Assembly (NCBI GenBank): GCA_037445875.1
Contig: JBBIJR010000063.1
Span: 1 to 20,485 of the forward strand
Direction: 5' to 3'
DNA from: JBBIJR01 sp037445875
GTDB lineage: Bacteria; CLD3; SB21
Length of the DNA: 20,485 nucleotides
The notes beneath the pieces are model-generated. The model was not told the DNA's origin. It saw only the letters and a list, made by a program, of their open reading frames with translations, and did not search any database. Both the position numbers and the translations under genes were made by a program. Each line of letters starts with the position of its first letter. Within the stretch, counting starts at the first letter, position 1. Below are positions 1 to 9,374 of this stretch, piece by piece.

Positions 1-947
1 CGTATGAATAACACAAAACGCCCGTCCGGACCGGGCACGGGAGTCTTCTCGTCACCGCTCGCCGCTACCAGTACCGAATCTCTTTGCGAGTCCACATCAA
101 TGACGCGAATATCCCAGTCCGTCGCCGCGCCGACAAGAATCGACGCGCCATCGGTGGTCCACGACGGATGCGTGTATTCCATGGAATCCTCTGTGATCCG
201 GACGGGCCGGAACTGGTCTGCTGAGGTGATGTACACTTGAAACCGGCCGGACGCATTGGAAACGAACGCGAGGCGCTTCCCGTCGGGAGATACGGACGGG
301 TGGAGGAAATCGCACGCTCCCGAGGTAAACCGACGGAACGAACCACTGTGGATGTTCATGGTGTACAGCGTTTCTCTTTCTCCTTCGCGACGCTGGAAAT
401 ACAGGAGGCCGGTCGAAGGACAGGAAACAGGCCGGTCGAGGTCGACGCTGTCGTTCCGCAGCACCTCCACGGTGGCCGCGCGAAAAGGCACGAGGCGGCA
501 GAGTTCGAACGATCCCGCTCCACGCGCTCGGACAAAATACACGAAGCGGCCATCGGCGCTCCACGACGGACTGAATTCGTCCATACCTTCCGTATTCGTG
601 AGCTGCGTCAACTCTTCACGCTGGGTGATGAGCCAGAGATCGGATTGTCCTCCGATACGCGAAGCAAAGACGATCGATTCGTTGTCCGGAGAAAACGACG
701 GCGACTCGTCCGAACCTTCGTTGGCCGTCAACGGACCGACAGTCTTTTCCTCCACGTCGTAGAGCCAGATATGCCGATCGCCGCTCTGCGTCGAGACATA
801 CGCGATGAACCGGCCGTCGGGGGACATCACGGGCTGACCGTCGTAACACGCAAGCGTGGTTAATTGCTCCCGCACCGGGGGCGGGGCTGAACAGGAAAGG
901 GCCGCCAGGCTAAACACGAGGACGGCTGGACGTCTTGGCATGGGCAT
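1..947 (-). CDS. TolB/WD40-like PD40 beta-propeller lipoprotein (3' end beyond window)
   Basis: The frame is open from an ATG at 947 (or 941, same frame) to the left edge, about 315 codons, so the C-terminus is missing. The N-terminus has basic residues, a hydrophobic stretch and LAALSC, which fits a loose lipobox with Cys at about residue 19; a lipoprotein anchored in the envelope is therefore likely. The rest carries about six blade motifs of the PD40 type: SPDGRFIAYVS, SPDNESIVFAS, SADGRFVYFV, SPDGKRLAFVS, TTDGASILV and GPDGRFVLF. This family (TolB C-terminal-like propellers) usually mediates protein-protein contacts in the periplasm; the partner here is unknown. The gene follows the HhH/barrel gene on the same strand after 67 nt and is probably the last visible gene of the operon led by the giant regulator. 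No convincing Shine-Dalgarno precedes either ATG. Confidence 0.82.
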   Translation of the reverse strand, partial: MPMPRRPAVLVFSLAALSCSAPPPVREQLTTLACYDGQPVMSPDGRFIAYVSTQSGDRHIWLYDVEEKTVGPLTANEGSDESPSFSPDNESIVFASRIGGQSDLWLITQREELTQLTNTEGMDEFSPSWSADGRFVYFVRARGAGSFELCRLVPFRAATVEVLRNDSVDLDRPVSCPSTGLLYFQRREGERETLYTMNIHSGSFRRFTSGACDFLHPSVSPDGKRLAFVSNASGRFQVYITSADQFRPVRITEDSMEYTHPSWTTDGASILVGAATDWDIRVIDVDSQRDSVLVAASGDEKTPVPGPDGRFVLFI

Positions 948-1014
948 ATCACCGAATCGAAGAGGCAGTCGTGTACGGCAACCTATGAAAAAACCGCCAA
1001 AAACTCACGCACTT

Positions 1015-3081
1015 TCATAACGTCATGTCCAGGGACATCGAGACCTTGCGCAGAACGCGCCCGGGGACCGAATCACCACCCGAACCGATCTCATCGACAT
1101 CGTCCCGGTAGAGCTCCCAGTATTTGATGGCCAGACTCCCTCTTTGTCCCAGTCGGCGCTTGACCATCGCGTACCAGCGCGTCCCCTTTCCGCTGAACAT
1201 CGCATTTGTGGACACACCGTCGATGTCGTTCTCATATTCATAGATCGCGGAGTGGGAACTTTCCGTGCCGAAAACACTGACGCGGCCATACAGCGTCCAT
1301 GACCGGGAAGGTTCGATGCGGACATCTTCGTACATCAGGACACCCGACTCATCCGTACCGGACCGCTCCATCACGCGATACCAGACGTGTTCCACACGGC
1401 TACGCAGACGGACTCCGCGGCTCACATCGTACTCCAACTGATACCGCAATCGCCGCGTTCGTCCTTTCTCGACGACCGAGATTGAGCGGCCGTACTCGTC
1501 CATTGTCGGGAACGCCTCGTCCTTGCGTTCCTGCTTGAACCGCCCGGAGAACCGCAGACCTTGCAGCATGTTCTGCTCAACCTGGACGAAGAAATCGTCT
1601 CCGGTCACCGGCCTGGGCACATCGAACGTCCGCCAGGGAAACCGGTAGATATCGTAGTACATCGTGACGCGCGTACCCCGTTGCGGTGAGCACCGCACAC
1701 CCGTGTACAGACCTTCCTCGTTCTGCGTTTTGCCGTTCTGTTCGCCAAACGCAAAGCCGTGCAGGTTCTGGAAGGAACGGCTGTACTTGCGGTAGAGCAG
1801 GACGGTCTCGATCCGGCCGAAATCATGGAACCATCCGGCGTTGAACGCGTGGTCTCCGCTCCGGTCGAGCGCTGCTTCGCCAAACCAGTTGGACCGGCCC
1901 CGGTAGATGTTATAGTGAAGCCCGGTCACCCGGTTGCGCGTACCGGAGAAATTGTAGCGACTCCGGATGGTGTCCCTGACGACGAACCGACGGTTGTACT
2001 GGGCCGCGTAGTGCGTCCAGCCGATAGAGGAGGAACCCCATCGATAATCCACGTTGAGACCGCCCAGGGTCTCCAGCACGTAGTCCTTCCGGGCGCTCTC
2101 GGAACTGTCCCTGTGCAAGCCGTCCTCCAGCAATCCGTTGACGGTCCGGTTCGTATTGAACGATGCGTCGTAGTTGGCGTGGGAATAGAACAGCGTGACA
2201 TCCATTGGACGCAGCACTCTCCAGGAATCGAGGTCCAGTGTCGCCGCCACGCCGAGCAAGGCGCCGCCCTCGCCCGCGGAACGGTAGGGGACCAGGCCGC
2301 GACCGGTTCTTCTGACCGTTTGGACGGTCTCGGACCCCTTGGAAAGTCCCCGGCTTCCCCACAGGGTCAGCGCCTGGCCGAATTCCAACTGATAGTGCCC
2401 CACCACGGCACGCCGAACCAGCAGGGCGTTACGTATGTCCACATGCCCCGCGGCATGATCCACCCACGACCGTTCGCCCGGATCCTTTTCGACAAGGATT
2501 GTTCCGTTGACTACCAGAGGACGTCCGCCGTCCTGCTCGCGGCGAAAGTAAAGATCGCTGCGATGATAGGTCTGGAACGCGTTTCCATCGTAACGGCCTG
2601 CTTCGAAATCGCGGCTCAGGTCCAGGTTGCGTCGTACGCGGCTCCGATACGAGCCCCCGTAAACCGTCGGTTGCTCGGCAACCGCGACATAGTCCGTCAA
2701 CCATACAAAGATCTCGCGCGTCATGCCGGGGACTTGCAGAAGTTCACGGACGTTTTTGAAAGGCCGTTCACGCCGGCAGGTAACGATGGCGTGCGCCAGC
2801 GCGGGGCTGACGCCGGGAAGGTTTTCCAGTTCTGAAGCGGTTGCGGTGTTGAGATTCAGGGGATCCCGGCGATACGACTCGAGCAGTTCGGAGGTCTGGC
2901 CTTCGTCGGAGGCATCCGCCGCCGCCTCCAACAAGCGTTCCTGTCCTTCCTCCAGGCCAGCCGTCTCGTCCTCGTGACCGCGGACACTGTCGGCCTGCAC
3001 CTGTGCGGAAAGTCCGTCGCCGGTGCAACTCCACGCGAGTAAGGCGAGCGCATACGATGCAACGACGAGCCTTCCGCTCAT
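1015..3081 (-). CDS. Helix-hairpin-helix (ComEA-like) protein with predicted outer-membrane beta-barrel
   Basis: This 688-residue protein has a signal peptide (hydrophobic residues 5-18, possible signal peptidase I site LSA|Q at 26/27). An acidic, Glu/Ala-rich linker follows at about 35-70. A ComEA-like domain spans about 75-130, starting LNLNTATASELENLPGVS, with two helix-hairpin-helix units (LPGVS near 89 and VPGMT near 117). From about 140 to the end the sequence alternates polar and hydrophobic residues and is rich in Tyr, Arg, Trp and Gly, in strand-like blocks ending MSLDMTL, as expected of an outer-membrane barrel. HhH domains of this type normally bind DNA backbones non-specifically; whether this one binds DNA is unknown. 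The start codon overlaps the stop of the upstream PorV-like gene (ATGA), so the two are probably translationally coupled. The HhH call is firm and the barrel call is from sequence pattern only. Confidence 0.85.
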   Translation of the reverse strand: MSGRLVVASYALALLAWSCTGDGLSAQVQADSVRGHEDETAGLEEGQERLLEAAADASDEGQTSELLESYRRDPLNLNTATASELENLPGVSPALAHAIVTCRRERPFKNVRELLQVPGMTREIFVWLTDYVAVAEQPTVYGGSYRSRVRRNLDLSRDFEAGRYDGNAFQTYHRSDLYFRREQDGGRPLVVNGTILVEKDPGERSWVDHAAGHVDIRNALLVRRAVVGHYQLEFGQALTLWGSRGLSKGSETVQTVRRTGRGLVPYRSAGEGGALLGVAATLDLDSWRVLRPMDVTLFYSHANYDASFNTNRTVNGLLEDGLHRDSSESARKDYVLETLGGLNVDYRWGSSSIGWTHYAAQYNRRFVVRDTIRSRYNFSGTRNRVTGLHYNIYRGRSNWFGEAALDRSGDHAFNAGWFHDFGRIETVLLYRKYSRSFQNLHGFAFGEQNGKTQNEEGLYTGVRCSPQRGTRVTMYYDIYRFPWRTFDVPRPVTGDDFFVQVEQNMLQGLRFSGRFKQERKDEAFPTMDEYGRSISVVEKGRTRRLRYQLEYDVSRGVRLRSRVEHVWYRVMERSGTDESGVLMYEDVRIEPSRSWTLYGRVSVFGTESSHSAIYEYENDIDGVSTNAMFSGKGTRWYAMVKRRLGQRGSLAIKYWELYRDDVDEIGSGGDSVPGRVLRKVSMSLDMTL

Positions 3082-3935
3082 CGGGCACGTCCCGGTTTGA
3101 GTTCTCGGTGCGGTTTTCGACCGAGGAGTACGGACAGAGAAACGGCGTGCGTTATACCGAGGTCGGGATGGGTATAGAACGCATAGTCAACGGTTCCCTG
3201 CCCGAAGTCGATCCCCGTGCCCGCGGAGAACCGCGAGGGCTCGGAACCGATGCCGGTACGGATTTGCCAGCGCGGATGGATCCGGTATTCCACACCGAAT
3301 CGAAGATCGGCGTCGAACCGCAGGTCCTTGTAGATGTCGGCGTTGACGGTAAGATCACGGACCGGCTGCCAGCTGACCCCGGCGGCAAGCGATTGCGGCA
3401 GGGTTTCCCCGGCCAGTTTCGGACGATGCAGGTTTCGGCCGGTTGCGCCGAGGTGCAGCGATGCATGCGGCCGCACGAGCAGGCCGAACTCCGAGCCCAG
3501 GGCGGCGGCCGAGCCTCCGTCCTTGATGCGAAGGTGATGATAGTACAGGGCGGCGCCCCACGCGATACGCTCCCGGACCGCTCCGGCAAAGCCTGCGCCC
3601 GCACTGGTTTCGCTATNNNNNNNNNNNNNNNNNNNNNNNAACGATTCGATCACAACCGCGGCACTGCCGTGAGAGAACGGATAGACGGCGGTGCACGCAA
3701 GCGTGTTGAGCTCGGTCAGGTTGAACGGGGCGGAATAGAAACCCCTGAGCTGCGGCGCCGTGAGCCGCCACCAGCCGGCGACGTTGTAATAACCGGCATC
3801 GGCGTCGTCGGCCTGGGCAACGAACGCGCCACCCATGCCCAACGGCCGCGCGCCTTTCTTGTTGTCGAACGAGGCATGAATCCTCGGGCCCTGCAGCATG
3901 GCCACGGCTACCACGGTCCACACACTGAGCTTCAT
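3078..3935 (-). CDS. PorV/PorQ-like outer-membrane beta-barrel protein (contains assembly gap)
   Basis: This 285-residue protein has a signal peptide (hydrophobic 4-15, likely cleavage after HA near 21). The mature N-terminus carries the hallmark GARPLGMGGAFVAQADDADAGYYNVAG, given here as its two pieces GARPLGMGGAFVA and DDADAGYYNVAG, seen in PorV/PorQ and FadL-like outer-membrane proteins. The C-terminal half consists of repeated amphipathic strands such as ADLRFGVEYRI, WQIRTGIGSE and ITHAVSLSVLLG. A run of 23 Ns at 3617-3639 hides about eight residues near position 100, but both sides remain in one frame and look like one family, so the gene is probably intact. It lies 13 nt after the giant regulator and overlaps the HhH/barrel gene by 4 nt. 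PorV homologues act in type IX secretion in Bacteroidetes, but no other type IX gene is visible here, so that role is not supported. Confidence 0.83.
   Translation of the reverse strand: MKLSVWTVVAVAMLQGPRIHASFDNKKGARPLGMGGAFVAQADDADAGYYNVAGWWRLTAPQLRGFYSAPFNLTELNTLACTAVYPFSHGSAAVVIESXXXXXXXXXSETSAGAGFAGAVRERIAWGAALYYHHLRIKDGGSAAALGSEFGLLVRPHASLHLGATGRNLHRPKLAGETLPQSLAAGVSWQPVRDLTVNADIYKDLRFDADLRFGVEYRIHPRWQIRTGIGSEPSRFSAGTGIDFGQGTVDYAFYTHPDLGITHAVSLSVLLGRKPHRELKPGRAR
3617..3639. other. Assembly gap (23 Ns) inside the PorV/PorQ-like gene
   Basis: A run of 23 undetermined bases. The frame is the same on both sides and the protein resumes in the same family, so the gap length appears correct or a close estimate. 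Confidence 0.99.
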
Positions 3936-3948
3936 CGATAGCCCCCAG

Positions 3949-6900
3949 TTATTCTGCGGAATGCCCTACAACCTCAGGACGTTTGATGTTCAGTTTCTCC
4001 ATTTTGTCATACAGCGCACGGCGTGACAGGCCCAGCACGTGTGCGGTCTGTTGTACGTTCCATTGGTTTCCCGCCAGTTCCTCGATCAGGATGCGCCGTT
4101 CAATGCGGTTGATGCGGTTCTTCAAGGGTCCGCTTTCCGAACGTTCCGCCCGCTTTTCCAGCGCGTGCAGATCGGGAAAGTGCTCGACCCGGATCGCCCC
4201 GTCTTCGGCCATCGCATAGGCCTGCTCGATCTTGTTCCGCAATTCGCGTGCGTTGCCGGGCCAGTCGTGCTCGAGCAGCAGCTCCATGACCGGCGGGGCA
4301 AAACGCAGGTTCGTTCCGTGGCGCTGATTCAGCTCTTCGAGAAAGCGATGGGCCAGCACCGGAAGGTCTTCCGGACGCTCGCGCAACGCCGGCGTCTTGA
4401 TGTGGATGACCTTGAGACGGTAGAACAGGTCTTCACGGAAATGGCCTGCCTTGATTTCTTCCGAGAGATCAAGATTGGTCGCCGATACGATTCGTACGTC
4501 CGCCCGGCGGATCTGGTTGTCCCCCACTCTGCGGAATTCCCCGTTCTCCAGCACTCTCAGGAGCTTGGATTGCATGTTTCGTGTGGTGTTTGTGATTTCG
4601 TCCAGGAAAATCGTCCCGCCATCCGCCTCCTCAAACAGTCCCTTCTTGTCCGACACGGCGCCCGAGAACGCACCCCGCTTATGGCCGAACAGTTCGCTCT
4701 CCAGCAATGTTTCCGTCAATGCACCGCAGTTGACCGGAACGAACTTGGCTTCCTTCCGGGCACTGTTGTAGTGGATCGCGCGGGCTACGAGTTCTTTTCC
4801 AGTGCCGCTTTCGCCCTCGAGCAGAACATTGCTCGCCGTGCGGGCCGCAACGCGGATCAGCCCCAGCACCTTTTCGATCGCCTCGCTGCGGCCGACGATA
4901 GGGGTTTCCAGCCCAAACGTGCGGGTGATTTCTTCCTTCAGGTGGATGTTCTCTTCTTTCAGTTGTTCATTTTCTTTGGAGAGACTCGCATGCAGCCGGG
5001 CATTCTCGATCGCAATGCCGGCCAGATGGGCAAAGGACGTCAGGAAATCGAGCGTATGCTGGTCGAATCGCCCCACGCTGCTGCGGTTATCAACGTAAAC
5101 CACGCCGATACTCTGGTCCCTGATCCGCAGCGGGATGCACATGAAGGAGGTGATCTCGAGGCGAGCGACGCTCTGACGGTCGCGGAACCGATCGTCGTCT
5201 CTCGCGTCCACGGAAAACACCGGCCGCCCTGTGGACAGCACGTGATCGATGATCGAATGGCTGACCTCGGCAACGTTGCGGATCGTCTCCCGGCCGATGT
5301 TACGGGCCACCCGGACCTGCAGATCGCCCCCTTCGCACAGGAAGATCATGCCCCGCTCGGCACGGACGGTTTCAACCACCAGATCCATGATGGCCTCGAG
5401 CAGCGGGTCCAGTTCCAGAATGGAATTGATGCTGCGGGTCATCTCGTAGAAGACCTGCAACTCGTGGCTCGCGCCGCCGTCCACCATGCCCAGCGCATCT
5501 CTCACCAGCGTCCGGTGGTCGGTCTCGGATGAAGGGTTCATCTCTGCCTCGCGGTACGTTGTGACAAGGTTGGTGTAGAACTCGATGTCGATCCGGTCGT
5601 AGTCGCGTCTCGCCCGCTCGTACAGCGCGGCACGGTCGGGCGGAAGGTGCTGAAGAACCCGTTCCCACGCCGCCTGAAAATACGTGGCATGCGTCACGGC
5701 CTTTGAACGGTCACCCCGGGCAAGATAAAGCTGCCCGAGGAAATTCTCCACTTTCATTTCGTGGTACCACATACCCAGACCGACCACGAGGGAACGCGCT
5801 TTCCGAGCACACGCAAGCGCTTCCGTCGAATCGGGGGTCGGCATGAGCGCCTGCGTCATCAACAGCAGCAGCCTCGTGTGGTACTCGACATTTCGAATAC
5901 GTTCACAGAGACCGATCAAATCCCGGCACAGAGTCAGACATTCGCGCGCCTCCCCCAGGCATAACCGGGCCATGGCCAGAAGGTACTTGCACTCACAGAT
6001 CGCCCAGAAACTGTGGGTGCTTTCGGCCTGCGCGGGTGCATCTTCGAGAAGCGCCATGCCCTGATCGACGCGGCCCTGGAGAATGTACGCGTACCCAAGA
6101 CAGGCCTGAATCTCCGGTTTTTGAGGATGTCCCGGCATGGTCTCAAGCATCCGGAAGGACTTCTCGAGCAGACTTACGGATGCCGGCAGGTCGCCCAGCA
6201 GAAGAAGCAGCCGCCCCCGGCGGAATTGCAGGATCGCAAGGAACCGATCGTTCGTAACGCGATCGAAAACCCGCAGGGCCAGATCGTATTTTTGCATCGC
6301 GTGATCGTACCGGGCCCCGATCAAGTCCAACTCAGCGAGGTAGTGGTAGGTGAATGCTTTTCCAAGGTCGTTGCCGATACGATGCTCGATCTGGAGCGCC
6401 CGCTCAAAATATCCCTGCGCATCGTCGTGACGGCCCAGATTCGTGTAGACCACTCCCAGTCCCCGTAAAGCGAGGGCCTCCCCGGGGAGGTCCCCGATCT
6501 CCCGCTTGACCTTGAGGGCCTCTTCATAATGCATGAGCGACTCTTCGTAGTCCCCACGATTGATGAACAGACTGCCCAGATTCAGATGGGAAATGGAGAC
6601 GTCGGCCTTCACATCGGCGGACCGGCGAAGTTCCAGCGCCCGGCGGTGATATTCCAGGGCCTGCTCGAACCGTCCCTGGCCGGCGTGAATCACGGCGATA
6701 TTGTTGCACGAGCCTGCGAGGCGCACCGGATCGTTCAATGTGCTGCGGATCTCCATGGCTCTTTCAAAATACTCCAGACCGCGGTCGTATCGCCCGGCAT
6801 TCGCATGAGCGTTGCCCAGGTGGTTGAGAACGTCCGACTGGCCCGCCCGGTCCTGCAATTGTTCGTAGTAAGTCAGGGCGGCGTGGAGGTACTTCTCCGC

Positions 6901-9324
6901 CTCGGCGGGCTCCGATCGCATCGCCGCCATCTGGCCTATCCGCTCCAGTGCGCGAGCCATTCGCCCGGCATCTTTTACCTGTGCGGCGCTGTCGTGCACC
7001 GCCCGGTAGTTCTGAATGGCCGCCTCGTAACGACCTTCCTGCTGCAACAGCTTTCCCAGAGACTCCTGCACCTCGACACGCTCCCCGGCCCACCGATCAC
7101 CGTCTGTGCCCGCCGCCATGGTTGCCAACACCTGCTCATACAAGGCCATGGCCCTCCCATGAGCCAGGATATCGCTGCACTTTTTCGCCGCCGCCATACC
7201 GAACCGGATCGCCGCCTCGGTTTCACCGCCCAGACGGTAGTGATACGCCAGCGGTTCGAGATTCTTGTAGCGCTCCAATTCCGGGTCTGTGGCTTCCTTG
7301 CACAATCGCTCGACGGCACGTGCCAGGCGCACATGAACGGTCCGGCGCTGCTGCAGATCCATCCGGTCGTAGAGAATCCGCTGTGCCCGGCTGTGATAAA
7401 GGCTGTACTTCAGTCGTTCATCGATCCATTCCTGGATCAGAATCTTGTCGTTACGCAGATCGATCAAACTCTCCTGTAGACGTTCACGGGACATGTCGCA
7501 GCACTTCGCCAGAAGCTCGACCGATAACGGACGATTCGCGACGGCAAAGACCTCCAGCAATGCCATCGTATCTGACGACCGCCCGCACAGGCGTTGTGCG
7601 ATCACATCGTCCAACGAGGTAACCGGAACATGCTCCAGGGCCGACGTATTGAATTCCCAACGCCGGTGCATTCGCCGGATCAGCCCCCGGCTCGCCAGCG
7701 ATTTCACGGACTCCTCGATGAAAAGCGGATTACCCCGAACGGTGGTCATCAGTTGATCCACCAACGCGTCCGGAACCTCATCGTCCCCAAACATGCTCGA
7801 AACAAACTCCCCGATCTGAGTACGATCGAACGCGGGCAGCGACAGGACCATCGTGTCCGGCTGCTCCTCGAAGAGACGCAGGATATCCCGGTGGGAGCGG
7901 CTGTCCGTATTGAGGGAAACCATCGCGAGGATCCGGCTCGAGGACAGGTTGCGCGCAAGGAACCTGAGTATCTCCCGGCTTCCGTGGTCGGCCCAGTGGA
8001 AGTCATCGATGGCCATGGCGTACGGTGAACGATCGGCCAACTGTACTGCGAAATCGACGAACGCGTCCAATAACCGGATCTTTTCGTACGAGGCCGCGTC
8101 ACCTGAGTTCGCGTCATACGAAGGAGATCGAAATTCGGGCAGCAGCCGTGCAATGAAGGCCGAGTACGCTTCGACAAGATCCGCTGCCTCAAGTTGGGCC
8201 TGCCGCACCATTTGGCGAAGCAGCTCGAGGAACGGTTTGTACTCGACCGTGTTGTCCTCAAAACACGCGTATCCGATGTATGGCAAGCGGTGCAGTTGCA
8301 CCCGATAACGGAACTCACGCAGCAAGCGCGTCTTTCCCCCTCCCGTCTCGCCCGTCAACAGGACGAGGGTACCCTGCCGGTCCTTCTCGGCCCGCTCCAT
8401 CAAACTCGACAGCAAACCGAGCTCTTCCTCCCGGCCGACCAAACGCCCGTTCAATACGGAACCGTTCCATGCACCGCTTGCAGGACCGCTGAGCGCGGCC
8501 GGGCTGAGCTCCGCCAGATCGGCAAAAACCTCCTCGCAGGACGGGTACCGCGCGGACGGTTGTTTTTCCAACATGCGGCTTACCATTCGCTCCAGACGCG
8601 GCGGAACCCGTGCACCGAAAGACGACATGGGGGGCGGTGATGCATCCAGGTGTTTGTGTACGATTTCGCTTACCGTGCCGGTAAACGGCGGCCGGCCGGC
8701 CACGGCTTCGTACAGGACGATCCCCAACGCATAGATGTCCGAACTCCGGTCCGCCGGCTCACCCCTGAGACGCTCGGGCGCAAGATATTCCACGGTCCCG
8801 GCAACACGCTGCGTTTCCCATTCACTACGTATCGGAAGCGACAGGCCAAAATCAATGAGCTTGACCGAGAAATGCCCGTCCTGTTCATGAACGAGAATAT
8901 TGCAGGGCTTGAGGTCGCCGTGAACAAGTTTGTGCGAGTGAATGTAGCCGAGGGCGTTAAGAATCTGGCCGACCGTTTCGTAGAAGCCGTCCAGGCGCAG
9001 ACCGTACGATGAACGTATGACATCGAGGATCGGCCTGCCGTGGACCAGTTCCATCGTGAAGAAACGGAGGCTGCGGTCGCCGTACGGTGCGTCGCCCATT
9101 TCGTAGACCTCCGCCAGTGATGGATGACGGAGTTTCGTCAGCGTGAGGAACTCATTATCGAAATGGGAAGCGCTGTGTGGATCCAATCGTGTCAGGATCT
9201 TCAGAGCCACGTCCTTTCGATCTTGACGGTCCGTTGCGTGATACACTTCGCCCATCCCGCCCTGCCCGAGCAGCTTCACCAGCTCGTATCGATTGGCGAT
9301 CGTTGTGGTTCCTGCAAGGTTCAC
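3949..9324 (-). CDS. Giant Ser/Thr kinase - AAA ATPase - TPR - GAF - sigma-54 activator fusion
   Basis: This 1791-residue cytoplasmic regulator starts at a GTG (9324); an in-frame TAG at 9373 leaves no better start upstream, and no clear Shine-Dalgarno is seen. Domains in order: a PknB-like kinase at about 13-275, with glycine loop GQGGMGEVY from 20, Lys42, catalytic loop HGDLKPCN at 135-142, DFG at 158-160 and APE at 182-184. An AAA_16/COG3899-like ATPase at about 295-700 has Walker A GETGGGKT at 325-332 and Walker B AIDD at 438-441. Tetratricopeptide repeats run from about 750 to 1215. A GAF domain lies at about 1295-1440, then a coiled linker (1441-1466). A sigma-54 activator AAA+ domain spans about 1475-1705, with GESGTGK at 1504-1510, sigma-contact loop GAFSGA at 1551-1556 and FLDE at 1573-1576. 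A Fis-type HTH lies at about 1738-1776. It probably integrates a signal and activates sigma-54 promoters. It leads the operon of envelope proteins downstream; its ligand and targets are unknown. Confidence 0.95.
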   Translation of the reverse strand: MNLAGTTTIANRYELVKLLGQGGMGEVYHATDRQDRKDVALKILTRLDPHSASHFDNEFLTLTKLRHPSLAEVYEMGDAPYGDRSLRFFTMELVHGRPILDVIRSSYGLRLDGFYETVGQILNALGYIHSHKLVHGDLKPCNILVHEQDGHFSVKLIDFGLSLPIRSEWETQRVAGTVEYLAPERLRGEPADRSSDIYALGIVLYEAVAGRPPFTGTVSEIVHKHLDASPPPMSSFGARVPPRLERMVSRMLEKQPSARYPSCEEVFADLAELSPAALSGPASGAWNGSVLNGRLVGREEELGLLSSLMERAEKDRQGTLVLLTGETGGGKTRLLREFRYRVQLHRLPYIGYACFEDNTVEYKPFLELLRQMVRQAQLEAADLVEAYSAFIARLLPEFRSPSYDANSGDAASYEKIRLLDAFVDFAVQLADRSPYAMAIDDFHWADHGSREILRFLARNLSSSRILAMVSLNTDSRSHRDILRLFEEQPDTMVLSLPAFDRTQIGEFVSSMFGDDEVPDALVDQLMTTVRGNPLFIEESVKSLASRGLIRRMHRRWEFNTSALEHVPVTSLDDVIAQRLCGRSSDTMALLEVFAVANRPLSVELLAKCCDMSRERLQESLIDLRNDKILIQEWIDERLKYSLYHSRAQRILYDRMDLQQRRTVHVRLARAVERLCKEATDPELERYKNLEPLAYHYRLGGETEAAIRFGMAAAKKCSDILAHGRAMALYEQVLATMAAGTDGDRWAGERVEVQESLGKLLQQEGRYEAAIQNYRAVHDSAAQVKDAGRMARALERIGQMAAMRSEPAEAEKYLHAALTYYEQLQDRAGQSDVLNHLGNAHANAGRYDRGLEYFERAMEIRSTLNDPVRLAGSCNNIAVIHAGQGRFEQALEYHRRALELRRSADVKADVSISHLNLGSLFINRGDYEESLMHYEEALKVKREIGDLPGEALALRGLGVVYTNLGRHDDAQGYFERALQIEHRIGNDLGKAFTYHYLAELDLIGARYDHAMQKYDLALRVFDRVTNDRFLAILQFRRGRLLLLLGDLPASVSLLEKSFRMLETMPGHPQKPEIQACLGYAYILQGRVDQGMALLEDAPAQAESTHSFWAICECKYLLAMARLCLGEARECLTLCRDLIGLCERIRNVEYHTRLLLLMTQALMPTPDSTEALACARKARSLVVGLGMWYHEMKVENFLGQLYLARGDRSKAVTHATYFQAAWERVLQHLPPDRAALYERARRDYDRIDIEFYTNLVTTYREAEMNPSSETDHRTLVRDALGMVDGGASHELQVFYEMTRSINSILELDPLLEAIMDLVVETVRAERGMIFLCEGGDLQVRVARNIGRETIRNVAEVSHSIIDHVLSTGRPVFSVDARDDDRFRDRQSVARLEITSFMCIPLRIRDQSIGVVYVDNRSSVGRFDQHTLDFLTSFAHLAGIAIENARLHASLSKENEQLKEENIHLKEEITRTFGLETPIVGRSEAIEKVLGLIRVAARTASNVLLEGESGTGKELVARAIHYNSARKEAKFVPVNCGALTETLLESELFGHKRGAFSGAVSDKKGLFEEADGGTIFLDEITNTTRNMQSKLLRVLENGEFRRVGDNQIRRADVRIVSATNLDLSEEIKAGHFREDLFYRLKVIHIKTPALRERPEDLPVLAHRFLEELNQRHGTNLRFAPPVMELLLEHDWPGNARELRNKIEQAYAMAEDGAIRVEHFPDLHALEKRAERSESGPLKNRINRIERRILIEELAGNQWNVQQTAHVLGLSRRALYDKMEKLNIKRPEVVGHSAE

Positions 9325-9374
9325 CGAAGTGATTGAATCGACGGATTTGAGGACATCTTGAAGGTCGGATATCT

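Noticed and set aside
1759..2835. Plus-strand frame of 358 codons opposite the HhH/barrel gene
   Set aside because: Antisense shadow; the minus strand encodes recognisable HhH motifs and a signal peptide in the same interval.
4039..5532. Long plus-strand frame of 497 codons opposite the sigma-54 activator
   Set aside because: It is the antisense shadow of highly conserved GAF and AAA+ coding sequence, caused by high GC at third positions.
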